From the NCBI GenBank assembly GCA_964369975.1, contig CAYJFZ010000002.1, positions 186,001 through 250,000 on the forward strand: 64,000 nucleotides of DNA, written 5' to 3'. The notes below the pieces were generated by a model. The model saw only the letters and a program-made list of their open reading frames with translations. It searched no databases and had not been told where the DNA came from. This stretch comes from RGIG3102 sp964369975 (GTDB lineage: Bacteria; Bacillota; Clostridia; Oscillospirales; Ruminococcaceae). Both the position numbers and the translations under genes were made by a program. Below are positions 51,491 through 58,834 of the stretch, one piece after another; the first letter of the stretch is position 1; the number at the start of each line of letters is the position of its first letter.

Positions 51491-53443
51491 TTATTCTTTT
51501 GCAAGCTCTGCTGCTTTTACAACAGCATTAACTATGCGTTGTGAAGTTAAAGTTGCATCAGCAATCATATCCACATTTACGCTGTTACTATCAACGATTG
51601 CATTAGGTATTGCATCTAAAGCAGGTTGTGCTATTGATAAAGTTTCGCCGTGGCTTACAATTTCAACATTTGTGATTACTTCGCCTTCAAAGCTAACTTC
51701 AACAGTCATAAGATTTCCATCTTGGCCATCAACTTCAACACTGTAAGTGCCATCTTTAACGCCTTCTAAAGATAATTCAACACCAGCTGTTGCTGTTTCT
51801 TTTTCAAATAAATCAGCTGAAAGAATATTTGTAGCCTCTTTTACTTCATAGCCTGTTTGTAATTCTTGTGTTAATACTTGTTCTGCTGCATAATCACCGA
51901 ATACGATAGGACCCATTACACCTACACCAGATGAAATGTATCTACCCCAAACACCGCCTAAAGTTTCGCCAGCGGCATATAGACCAGGAATAACATTGCC
52001 TTCTTCATCTAATACTTGTAAGTTGTTATTAACTTCAACACCACCCATAGTAACAATAGCTAAAGGTTTAATTGCAACTGCATAGAATTTTTCACCTTCA
52101 ATTTTGTTTATTGCTACATTGAAAGGAGAAGAAGTTTCATCATAAACGCGGCCGAATTCATCAGTTGTTTGTGAGTCAACGCTTGCGTTATAATCTGCAA
52201 CTGTTTGTAGGAATGTATCAGTTGGTATATCTAATTTTTCGCTAAGTTCTTCTAAAGAAGAAGCTGTTACTACATAATCAGCAAAAGCAGGTGTCATAAA
52301 GAAGTATTGTAAAAATGCACCTTGACCAGATGCGATTAAATCTTCACCGATTTTATCAGTATAGATTTCGTATTGAATACCTTCTGGTTGATGTTCTAAA
52401 GCAACTTCTCTTGCAACATTATCAGCATCAGTTTCATTTACAAATCTTTCGCCGTTAACATTTACTAAGATACCGCCTGCGTATTGTGTTTTTGTTGTTG
52501 CTATTCTACCTGTACCAGGGATTTCTAAGCTTTCAAGGCCCATTGGATAAGTTGGAATCCAGCCCATTGATTCTTCATTTAAAGCTGCACCAACTGTTTG
52601 CATTAATCTTAAGCCATTACCATCAGCACTTGGAAGACCACCAGTGATAACAACATCGCCATAGTCACTGAATTCGCCCATTAAATCAGGGTTGCCTGAG
52701 TATCCACCTGTTGCCATAATAATACCGTAATTTGCAGTATATATAGCTTCTTGTCCTTCAAAAGTAGCAACAGCTGAAAGTACTTGACCTTCTTCATTAG
52801 CTTTTAAAGCTGTAACTTCTGTATTAAGTAAAACTGTGATTTTTTCTTCTTGTGCAACTAATTCATCTAATAATTCATGAGCTGATGATTTATACTTTTC
52901 TGCATCATGAGGTTTTGCTTTATATGAACGAGGGTATGAGTATAAAGTATGCTCTGGAGCATAAACTGATTTATTACCATCTGCATCTGTTGTAAATTCG
53001 TTGTCGCTTAAACCAGCTTCCCACATGAAATCAATCATGGTTGTAGCGCCTTCAACATAAATGTCTACTAAAGCTTCATTAGGCTCACCTCCTAATTTTT
53101 CGCCTTCAGTAATGATGTCATTTTTATAAGATTCAAGTGAGTCTTCTGTTAAACCGTCTAATTCTTGAATAATTGTATTAGCTCCTGACATAGTACCGCT
53201 TGTTGTGTTTAAAGAACCACCAGTCATAGGCATTCTTTCTAAAACAACAACGCTTTGAGCGCCATTTCTTACTGCTGATAATGCAGCTGATAAGCCACCA
53301 CCGCCAGCACCAACGATAACTACATCGTAAACTGTTTCAGTAAGTGAGTCTGTTTGTGAGTCTTGAGTGTCTTTAGTAGAGCAAGATACTAATAATGATA
53401 ATAATAAAGCACTACTTAAAATAATTGCTAAAAGTTTTTTCAT
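51491..53443 (-). CDS. lipoprotein FAD-dependent reductase with a C-terminal FMN-binding domain
   Basis: 650 residues. Signal peptide and lipobox LLVSC (Cys about 21) place it on the outer face of the membrane. The fumarate-reductase-type FAD domain starts with VVIVGAGGGGLSAALSAVRN at about 42-62 and MTGGSLNTTSG. Later GGVEVNNNLQVLD and YAAGETLGGVWG are typical of the FrdA/urocanate reductase family. The C-terminal FMN-binding domain (about 575-650) contains DMIADATLTSQR, where the Thr after ATL is the expected covalent FMN acceptor. Such enzymes use organic acids as outside electron acceptors. The substrate is not determined. It is divergent from an AraC-type regulator that probably controls it. 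Confidence 0.9.
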   Translation of the reverse strand: MKKLLAIILSSALLLSLLVSCSTKDTQDSQTDSLTETVYDVVIVGAGGGGLSAALSAVRNGAQSVVVLERMPMTGGSLNTTSGTMSGANTIIQELDGLTEDSLESYKNDIITEGEKLGGEPNEALVDIYVEGATTMIDFMWEAGLSDNEFTTDADGNKSVYAPEHTLYSYPRSYKAKPHDAEKYKSSAHELLDELVAQEEKITVLLNTEVTALKANEEGQVLSAVATFEGQEAIYTANYGIIMATGGYSGNPDLMGEFSDYGDVVITGGLPSADGNGLRLMQTVGAALNEESMGWIPTYPMGLESLEIPGTGRIATTKTQYAGGILVNVNGERFVNETDADNVAREVALEHQPEGIQYEIYTDKIGEDLIASGQGAFLQYFFMTPAFADYVVTASSLEELSEKLDIPTDTFLQTVADYNASVDSQTTDEFGRVYDETSSPFNVAINKIEGEKFYAVAIKPLAIVTMGGVEVNNNLQVLDEEGNVIPGLYAAGETLGGVWGRYISSGVGVMGPIVFGDYAAEQVLTQELQTGYEVKEATNILSADLFEKETATAGVELSLEGVKDGTYSVEVDGQDGNLMTVEVSFEGEVITNVEIVSHGETLSIAQPALDAIPNAIVDSNSVNVDMIADATLTSQRIVNAVVKAAELAKE

Positions 53444-53476
53444 AATTTCCTCCTAATGTATGATTGTTAAAAATAA

Positions 53477-53512
53477 GATAATATTGACATTTCTTATCGA
53501 TAATATTATACT
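53477..53512 (+). promoter_or_regulatory. promoter of the AraC-type gene with direct repeats, shared divergent region
   Basis: TTGACA at 53484-53489, 17 bases, TATACT at 53507-53512: a near-perfect promoter toward the AraC-type gene. GATAATATT occurs twice (53477-53485 and 53499-53507), 22 bases apart in the same orientation, overlapping this promoter. On the minus strand TATAAT (53510-53505) offers a -10 for the reductase gene, with a poor -35, as expected for an activator-dependent promoter. Confidence 0.6.
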
Positions 53513-53572
53513 GAATATAGTTGCGGTATAATTATACAAATAATGAACAAAATTACATAAAAGGTGACAATA

Positions 53573-54451
53573 GTGAAAAATAAAATAAAAGAATACATGT
53601 ATAGAATAAAAGAAGATAAAATATCGAATTTCCTTAATTTGATGCATTTTAATGTATCAGGCTGCGGGATAAGGGTATTTAGTGAGAAAACAAAATTAAA
53701 TAAAATTACTTTAAATCAAAACAGAATAATTTATATTAAAAAGGGAAGTACAAATATCTTTGTAAATAATGTTGAGTTTGAATTATCAGTAGGGGATATG
53801 CTATTTACAAGAGCGTATTCAGTTTTAGAAGCGACTACCTTTGAAGGAGAATGCGAAATATACTATATTTATTTCGATATCTTACCACATCATTTAGAAA
53901 AAATATTTTTAGAAGATATATTTTTCTCTAAAAATTTATTTACATTTAAAAAAGATGCTAACTTATTAAATATGCTTTTTAGTGAAATAATAAGTAATGC
54001 TGATGAGCAAAGAGATTCTTCTTATTATATTTCACAAAGTTATTTTTCAATATTAATAGCATTAATTTATCAAAATGAAGTCAAAAATAATAAAGATAAA
54101 GAAGTAACCAAATTCTTTAATAATGACAAAGAAAAATATTTAAACTTAGCTACAGAATATATTCAAAAGCATATAGAACAAAATATAAAATTAGAAGATA
54201 TAGCAAAAGAAATAGGTATTACCTCAAATTATATATATAAAATTTTTATTGAACTGTTAAAAGTATCGCCAAAAGAATATATCTTAGAAAGGCGACTTGA
54301 ATTAGTAGCAAAATTATTAGTATCAACAAATTTATCAATTAATGAAATAGCTTTTAATCTTGATTTTTCTTCTCAAGCTCATTTAACGAAATTATTTAAA
54401 CAATTTTACAATATAGCGCCTAATAAGTATAGAAAAGACTTAATGAATTAA
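53573..54451 (+). CDS. AraC family transcriptional regulator
   Basis: 292 residues. The N-terminal part (about 30-130) looks like an AraC-type cupin sensor; the C-terminal DNA-binding domain is at about 195-290 with two helix-turn-helix units (LEDIAKEIGITSNYIYKIF and SINEIAFNLDFSSQAHLTKL, then FKQFYNIAPNKYRKD). GTG start at 53573 lies 7 bases after AAAAGGTGA; an earlier GTG at 53564 overlaps that site. Divergent from the flavoprotein reductase, which is the likely target. Confidence 0.9.
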   Translation: MKNKIKEYMYRIKEDKISNFLNLMHFNVSGCGIRVFSEKTKLNKITLNQNRIIYIKKGSTNIFVNNVEFELSVGDMLFTRAYSVLEATTFEGECEIYYIYFDILPHHLEKIFLEDIFFSKNLFTFKKDANLLNMLFSEIISNADEQRDSSYYISQSYFSILIALIYQNEVKNNKDKEVTKFFNNDKEKYLNLATEYIQKHIEQNIKLEDIAKEIGITSNYIYKIFIELLKVSPKEYILERRLELVAKLLVSTNLSINEIAFNLDFSSQAHLTKLFKQFYNIAPNKYRKDLMN

Positions 54452-55199
54452 GATAACTTGTATAATTTTTTTAAATCTGTATTAAATAGAAATAGGGGAG
54501 AACGGTTTGTATAAGAATGATTTCTAAGTAAAATATTAAAATTAATGCGATAGATTTAAAATGTTAATAAAAGAATTTATTAAAAAATATTTATTGGAAA
54601 AATAAAATAATTTTAAATAAGATAATAGAAAATACTAAATATTTTTTTTAAAATTACGATTAAGAAAAGAGGAGTATTTAAATTCTTTCATAAAAAATAA
54701 TACAAGCATAAAAAATAATATATATCATTTCGCTAAATAAAAATTTAGCGAAATGAAGGGAAGAAGAAATACAATATTTTTATTATGTATAGTAATAATA
54801 TACTTCATAAGCTTTCTTCAGCTTTCTTTAAAATTATTTAAGCTTTTATCCAATATTTTGTTTTAGTATAAGATAAGTATTTATCTAATGCAGTTTATTT
54901 TATATGTAAGTTTTACTTTAATGTAATTTCTTTTATAATTTATTACAGCATTATTTTTTGTGTTTTTTGCAAATTATAAATTTTAATATTTCAAGCTCTT
55001 GTTTGTAGCAATTTATTTTTTTGTTTACTTATCTTTATATGTTTTGAATATTATTATTTTATATAAAATTTTCTTTTTTAATGATTTTACATTTTAATAT
55101 ACTATTTAGTGATTGCATAAAAATATATTTTAAATTTGATTATTAAATTTTTAATGATTAAACAAATATGAGCTAAATAAAATAATTATAAATTGCTTA
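54452..55199. other. gene-free, extremely AT-rich stretch
   Basis: About 750 bases with no convincing reading frame on either strand; only peptides of fewer than about 30 codons without good ribosome binding sites are present. A and T make up most of it. The one notable structure is the perfect hairpin at 54726-54755. An AAAAGAGGAG at about 54665 has no start codon behind it. It could be a decayed gene region or a large regulatory interval. Confidence 0.6.
54726..54755. repeat. isolated perfect 13-bp hairpin
   Basis: CATTTCGCTAAAT, AAAA, ATTTAGCGAAATG. There is no T-run directly after it on the plus strand, so it is not a standard terminator there. It stands out because the core CGC/GCG lies in a stretch nearly free of G and C. 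It could be an operator, an RNA element or the scar of a mobile element. Confidence 0.6.
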
Positions 55200-55249
55200 T
55201 TGATATTTATATAGTTTTCTGTTAAAATTAGTTTATTATAACTAATTTT
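55200..55249 (+). promoter_or_regulatory. promoter with operator-like palindrome before the YgbA-like gene
   Basis: TTGATA at 55200-55205, 17 bases, TAAAAT at 55223-55228. A 10-bp perfect inverted repeat AAAATTAGTT-N6-AACTAATTTT (55224-55249) overlaps the -10 and the start point, the position of a repressor operator. Confidence 0.5.
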
Positions 55250-55311
55250 ATAGTTTTAGGTGTAATTTATTTTAAATCTTTTAAACCCCTTAGCTTGGAG
55301 TAAAATTTTAA

Positions 55312-55629
55312 ATGATTGATAAAGAAAAAGAAAAACAAATAATAAATTTAATGATTTCTTTATACTGCAAAAAAAATTGCAATCAAGATGATTTATGTAC
55401 TGATTGTTTAGAATTATTAAATTATGCTAATAAACGCATAGACAACTGCTCTAAAAATAAAACTTTTTGCTCTGTCTGCCCTTCCCCTTGCTACCAAAAA
55501 GAAAAAAGAGATAAAATAAAGGCTGTTATGAAATTTTCAGGGCCTAAAATGATATTTTATCATCCTATTATAGCTATAAAACATATAATAAATACTATTA
55601 AATATAAAGCGAAAATTAAGGAAAATTAA
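55312..55629 (+). CDS. nitrous oxide-stimulated promoter family protein (YgbA-like)
   Basis: 105 residues. Seven or more cysteines in the family pattern: YCKKNC, LCTDC and FCSVCPSPCY, then KRDKIKAVMKFSGPKMIFYHP, which closely matches YgbA of enterobacteria (PF11756). The cysteines probably bind a metal or an Fe-S cluster. In enterobacteria the gene is induced under nitric oxide stress; the role here is unknown. Start ATG 55312 after TTGGAG. It is followed 2 bases later by the YbaN-like gene. Confidence 0.85.
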   Translation: MIDKEKEKQIINLMISLYCKKNCNQDDLCTDCLELLNYANKRIDNCSKNKTFCSVCPSPCYQKEKRDKIKAVMKFSGPKMIFYHPIIAIKHIINTIKYKAKIKEN

Positions 55630-55631
55630 AA

Positions 55632-56003
55632 ATGAAGAAAATTATTTACTTAAGTTTGGGAATGATAGGCTTAGCTTTAGGTGCTATTGGAGCTGCTGTT
55701 CCCCTCTTACCATCGTTTCCATTTTTACTATTAGCAGCATTTGGATTTGCAAAAAGTAGTGAGAAATTAGATACTTGGTTCAAATCAACAAAATTATATA
55801 AAAACAACTTAGAAACATACATAAATGGCGAAGGTATGACAAAGCAAACAAAAATTAAAGTAATGTCTTTAGTTAGTCTATTATTAGGATTTGGATTTTT
55901 TATGATGGGCGCTGTTCCTGTTGGTAGGATAATAATTGTTTTTGTATGGCTGTTTCATATGGTTTACTTTATTTATGGTGTTAAGACTGTTAATAAGGAA
56001 TAA
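55632..56003 (+). CDS. DUF454 (YbaN-like) membrane protein
   Basis: 123 residues with three membrane segments. Typical sequence: LGAIGAAVPLLPSFPFLLLA, then FAKSSEKLDTWFKSTKLYK. DUF454 proteins are inner-membrane proteins of unknown function. Directly behind the YgbA-like gene and ended by a terminator at 56013. Confidence 0.88.
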   Translation: MKKIIYLSLGMIGLALGAIGAAVPLLPSFPFLLLAAFGFAKSSEKLDTWFKSTKLYKNNLETYINGEGMTKQTKIKVMSLVSLLLGFGFFMMGAVPVGRIIIVFVWLFHMVYFIYGVKTVNKE

Positions 56004-56012
56004 ATTTAAAAT

Positions 56013-56054
56013 AAAGTGTCAATATCGATTTTTAATTGGTGTTGACACTTTTTT
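56013..56054 (+). terminator. terminator after the YbaN-like gene
   Basis: AAAGTGTCAA and TTGACACTTT with a 19-base loop, followed by TTT. Its 3' arm is also the first part of the Acr3 remnant's reading frame. Confidence 0.65.
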
Positions 56055-56301
56055 AATTTTCTTTATTGCTTATCTTACTTCAAGAGCCTTAAAATTAAAG
56101 CACGATATAGCAGCACCAGCTGGAATGATTGGCGCATCAAACTTCTTTGAGCTTGCAGTAGCTGTTGCCATATCCCTTTTTGGAACAGATAGCCCTGTAG
56201 CCTTAGCTACAATCGTAGGTGTTTTAGTAGAAGTACCTGTTATGCTAATATTAGTAAAAATAGCAAATAGTACAAAGCATTGGTTTAATAAAATCGCTTA
56301 A
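56041..56301 (+). pseudogene. C-terminal remnant of an arsenite efflux permease (Acr3)
   Basis: The frame encodes the last two membrane segments of Acr3/ArsB: DIAAPAGMIGASNFFELAVA, then SLFGTDSPVALATIVGVL and VEVPVMLILVKIAN. These are highly conserved in Acr3 proteins of about 350 residues; only about 80 residues remain, without a start of its own. The open frame extends back into the YbaN-like gene in another frame, which is not homologous. No arsR or arsC is nearby. It is the trace of a lost arsenic-resistance gene, removed by a deletion that joined it to the terminator at 56013. Confidence 0.8.
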
Positions 56302-56392
56302 ATAAAGCTAATTCATTAAGCTTTACTATAACAATATCACTGCAAAGTGAAATTGCTTTACAACAACAAATAGTAGATCATAAATTATTTTT

Positions 56393-56421
56393 TTGAAAAA
56401 TTATCTAATTTATGATATACT
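56393..56421 (+). promoter_or_regulatory. predicted promoter of the tyrosine recombinase gene
   Basis: TTGAAA at 56393-56398, 17 bases, TATACT at 56416-56421, 28 bases before the start codon. Confidence 0.65.
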
Positions 56422-56448
56422 ATTTTTATATTATTAAGGAGGTTATTT

Positions 56449-57456
56449 ATGGCTAATACAAAGATAAAATTATACTCAGATTTTTCTGACAGCCCTTCGT
56501 TTTTAAGAGAATTTTTGTATTATATGCAGACAATTCGCAGCCTTTCTATAAAAACGGTAGAAGCATATTATATAGATTTAAAGCTCTTTTTTAGATTTGT
56601 AATACAAAAAAGAGATAATAAAATAGATAATCTTAGTATTGATGAAGTGGATATTAAAGATTTAGACATTAATTTTATTAAATCCATATCTCAGTCAGAT
56701 ATTTTAGAGTTTTTATATTTTGTTACAAATGAAAGAAACAACTCTACCTCTGCAAGAGCGAGAAAATTAAGCAGTATTAGAAGTTTTTTTAAATACTGTG
56801 TGAATAAAGTACATATAGTTAAAGATAACCCGAGTGAGCATATTGAATTGCCAAGTAATAAAAAGCGACTGCCAAAATACTTAAGTTTAGAGCAAGCGAT
56901 TGAATTGTTATCATCAATAAATACAAAGTTTACTAAAAGAGATTATTGTATGATAGTTTTATTATTAAATTGTGGAATGCGTTTAAGTGAGCTTGTAGGA
57001 ATTGATGTAAATGATATAAACAATGATACATTAAGAATAATAGGCAAAGGTAATAAAGAAAGGATAGTTTATTTAAACGATAGCTGTATAAATGCTATAG
57101 AAGATTATTTAATTGAAAGAAATAAACTTATATCCCCCACTGTTGAGAGTGCATTATTTATTTCTACAACAAGGAAAACTCGCCTATCTGCAAGAAGAGT
57201 ACAACAAATCATTGAAGATTGCTTAAGGTTATCAGGGCTTTCTAATATGGGCTTTTCAACTCATAAATTAAGGCATACAGCAGCCACTTTACTATATCGC
57301 TCAGGCAATGCCGATATGCTTGCTTTAAAAGAAATTTTAGGCCATGAACATGTTTCTACTACTGAAATATATACGCATATCTCAGACGAAGCCTTAAAAA
57401 AAGCAGCGAAGTCCTCCCCTTTATCAAAATATAAAAGAAAATCAGAAGAAGAATAG
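56449..57456 (+). CDS. tyrosine recombinase (XerC/XerD family)
   Basis: 335 residues. An N-terminal SAM-like arm-binding domain (FLREFLYYMQTIRSLSIKT) and a catalytic domain with the full set of active-site residues: Arg in LLNCGMRLSELVG, the HKLRHTAATLLY box, HEHVSTTEIYTH with the final His and the nucleophile Tyr. Xer proteins resolve chromosome dimers at dif. It is somewhat longer than the usual 295-305 residues because of a 20-residue insertion near position 60-75 and a basic C-terminal tail. Start ATG 56449 after AAGGAGG. It stands alone; no att sites or phage genes are seen, so a housekeeping Xer is more likely than an integrase. Confidence 0.88.
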   Translation: MANTKIKLYSDFSDSPSFLREFLYYMQTIRSLSIKTVEAYYIDLKLFFRFVIQKRDNKIDNLSIDEVDIKDLDINFIKSISQSDILEFLYFVTNERNNSTSARARKLSSIRSFFKYCVNKVHIVKDNPSEHIELPSNKKRLPKYLSLEQAIELLSSINTKFTKRDYCMIVLLLNCGMRLSELVGIDVNDINNDTLRIIGKGNKERIVYLNDSCINAIEDYLIERNKLISPTVESALFISTTRKTRLSARRVQQIIEDCLRLSGLSNMGFSTHKLRHTAATLLYRSGNADMLALKEILGHEHVSTTEIYTHISDEALKKAAKSSPLSKYKRKSEEE

Positions 57457-57993
57457 CTGTTTTAATGATACATCAATTATATGTATAAAAAAAATAGCTG
57501 CACAAAAAGCTGAGAAAATTTTAATATCAGCTTTAAAATTATTCTTTTGATTTATTATTTCTTTTAAAATATTAGCAGTATAAATAATTAATAAAAAAGC
57601 AATAGCTGTATCTTTAATTATATAGACAATTAAAATATTTAAAATATCAATATCTAAAATTATTGCCGCTGAATAAATAGCGGCATTTTTTATTGCGAAA
57701 ATTAATGGGATACAGCTATTTAAAATTTTCAAAACACCTGAATATTTTAAAGTTATAATTAAAATAAAAAAAAGAAAATCATTTACTAAATTAAGAAAAA
57801 AGCTGAACAAACTTATATTGTTATTAAAAGCATTTAAAACTATATTTTTAAAAATCACTATTAAAAAATTTGAATTCTCATCGCTTGCAAAAAATAAAAT
57901 GCAACCTAAAATCATCCCTAAAAAATATAATGAGCAAACAAATATAAAAATATAATCTTTATTTTTATTAATCCTTTTAATTTTACTACGCAT
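57442..57993 (-). CDS. membrane protein, possibly SpoIIM-like
   Basis: 183 residues with about five membrane segments; basic N-terminus, then FVCSLYFLGMILGCILFFAS. The size, topology and the glycine pattern in the first segment recall stage II sporulation protein M, and in Bacillus spoIIM lies near xerD, as here. The sequence is too divergent for me to be sure. The end overlaps the recombinase gene by 15 bases on the opposite strand. It follows the TIGR04086-like gene by 21 bases and is the last gene of the minus-strand queA operon. Almost entirely Ile, Leu, Phe and Asn, reflecting the AT-rich DNA. Confidence 0.55.
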   Translation of the reverse strand: MRSKIKRINKNKDYIFIFVCSLYFLGMILGCILFFASDENSNFLIVIFKNIVLNAFNNNISLFSFFLNLVNDFLFFILIITLKYSGVLKILNSCIPLIFAIKNAAIYSAAIILDIDILNILIVYIIKDTAIAFLLIIYTANILKEIINQKNNFKADIKIFSAFCAAIFFIHIIDVSLKQLFFF

Positions 57994-58014
57994 ATTTAAA
58001 ACTCCTAAATTTAT

Positions 58015-58407
58015 TTAGATTATAACACCTAAAAGTCCACCTAAAGCACCGGCGAGCATTATAGCAAAAAATTTTGTAAAAAATAAACTCGAAAAGCTAA
58101 AAGTTTGCATACTAAAAGCGCAAACTAATAAAATCACAACAAAAACAAAGCCTGTTAATAAGCCGATTAATAGTCCGTTTTCTTTAAAAATTTTTGCCAA
58201 TAAAAAACTATCAATAAAGCTTGCAAAAGTAAGTATACCAGTAGTTATAGGAATTAAAATATATTGTGGGGTATCAACTCTGATAATAATTAAACTTAAA
58301 ACACAAATAAAAAAACCAAATGTTGCAAAACTAACAATAAGACCAATAATGCTTTTTGTTATAAATTTTTGCAAGTTTGTTTGAGCCATCATAATTCTTT
58401 GTAACAA
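58015..58407 (-). CDS. TIGR04086 family membrane protein
   Basis: 130 residues with four membrane segments and a glycine-rich last segment (MLAGALGGLLGVI), as in TIGR04086 proteins of Firmicutes, which often follow yajC. The function is unknown. TTG start at 58407 is 8 bases after AGGAGG; an ATG at 58392 (MMAQTN) is a less likely alternative because it is far from that site. The ribosome binding site and start codon lie within and directly behind a terminator-type hairpin, so translation or transcription is probably conditional. Confidence 0.8.
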   Translation of the reverse strand: MLQRIMMAQTNLQKFITKSIIGLIVSFATFGFFICVLSLIIIRVDTPQYILIPITTGILTFASFIDSFLLAKIFKENGLLIGLLTGFVFVVILLVCAFSMQTFSFSSLFFTKFFAIMLAGALGGLLGVII

Positions 58408-58456
58408 AAAAACACCTCCTTTTGATAGTAAATTCTATTCAAAAGAAAGTGTTTTT
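58405..58456 (-). terminator. terminator hairpin that contains the next gene's ribosome binding site
   Basis: On the minus strand a stem of about 21 pairs with one bulge (5' arm AAAAACACTTTCTTTTGA..., 3' arm ...TCAAAAGGAGGTGTTTTT; two G-T pairs) and a T-run. AGGAGGTG (58420-58413) is inside the 3' arm, and the TTG start directly follows the T-run. Confidence 0.75.
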
Positions 58457-58467
58457 ATTACTTTTAA

Positions 58468-58773
58468 TTAATCCATATTTAATTTTTCTACATCTGCTAC
58501 TGCCCATCTTTTAATGCGAAGTTTTGAGGATGAGCTTTCGATAACAAGTGTATCTTCTTTCATGCTTACAACTCTGCCGATGATGCCTGCGTTTGTAGTA
58601 ATGCTGTCGCCTATTTCAATTGAGCTAACTTTTTCTTTAAGTGCTTTATCTCTTTTTTGTTGTGGTCTAAATACCATGAGGTATAAAACACCAAACATTA
58701 AAACGATAGGCACAACTGTGCTTAGTAAACTTTCTGTTAGAGTAGGTGTTGCGGTTTGTAATAGTAAATACAT
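58468..58773 (-). CDS. yajC: preprotein translocase subunit YajC
   Basis: 101 residues. One N-terminal membrane segment followed by the conserved YLMVFRPQQKRDK, then a small soluble domain (IEIGDSITTNAGIIGRVVS, MKEDTLVIE). Accessory part of the Sec translocase. Start ATG 58773 after GGAGGAATTAAAA; the in-frame codon at 58788 overlaps that site. The place after tgt is the normal one in many bacteria. Confidence 0.95.
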   Translation of the reverse strand: MYLLLQTATPTLTESLLSTVVPIVLMFGVLYLMVFRPQQKRDKALKEKVSSIEIGDSITTNAGIIGRVVSMKEDTLVIESSSSKLRIKRWAVADVEKLNMD

Positions 58774-58834
58774 TTTTAATTCCTCCAATTAATAACTAAT
58801 TAATATAATAGCATATATTAAAGCATATTTCAAG

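Noticed and set aside
56449..57456. Tyrosine recombinase as sign of an integrated element.
   Set aside because: No att repeats, phage genes, transposition genes or tRNA end near it; it fits a housekeeping Xer.
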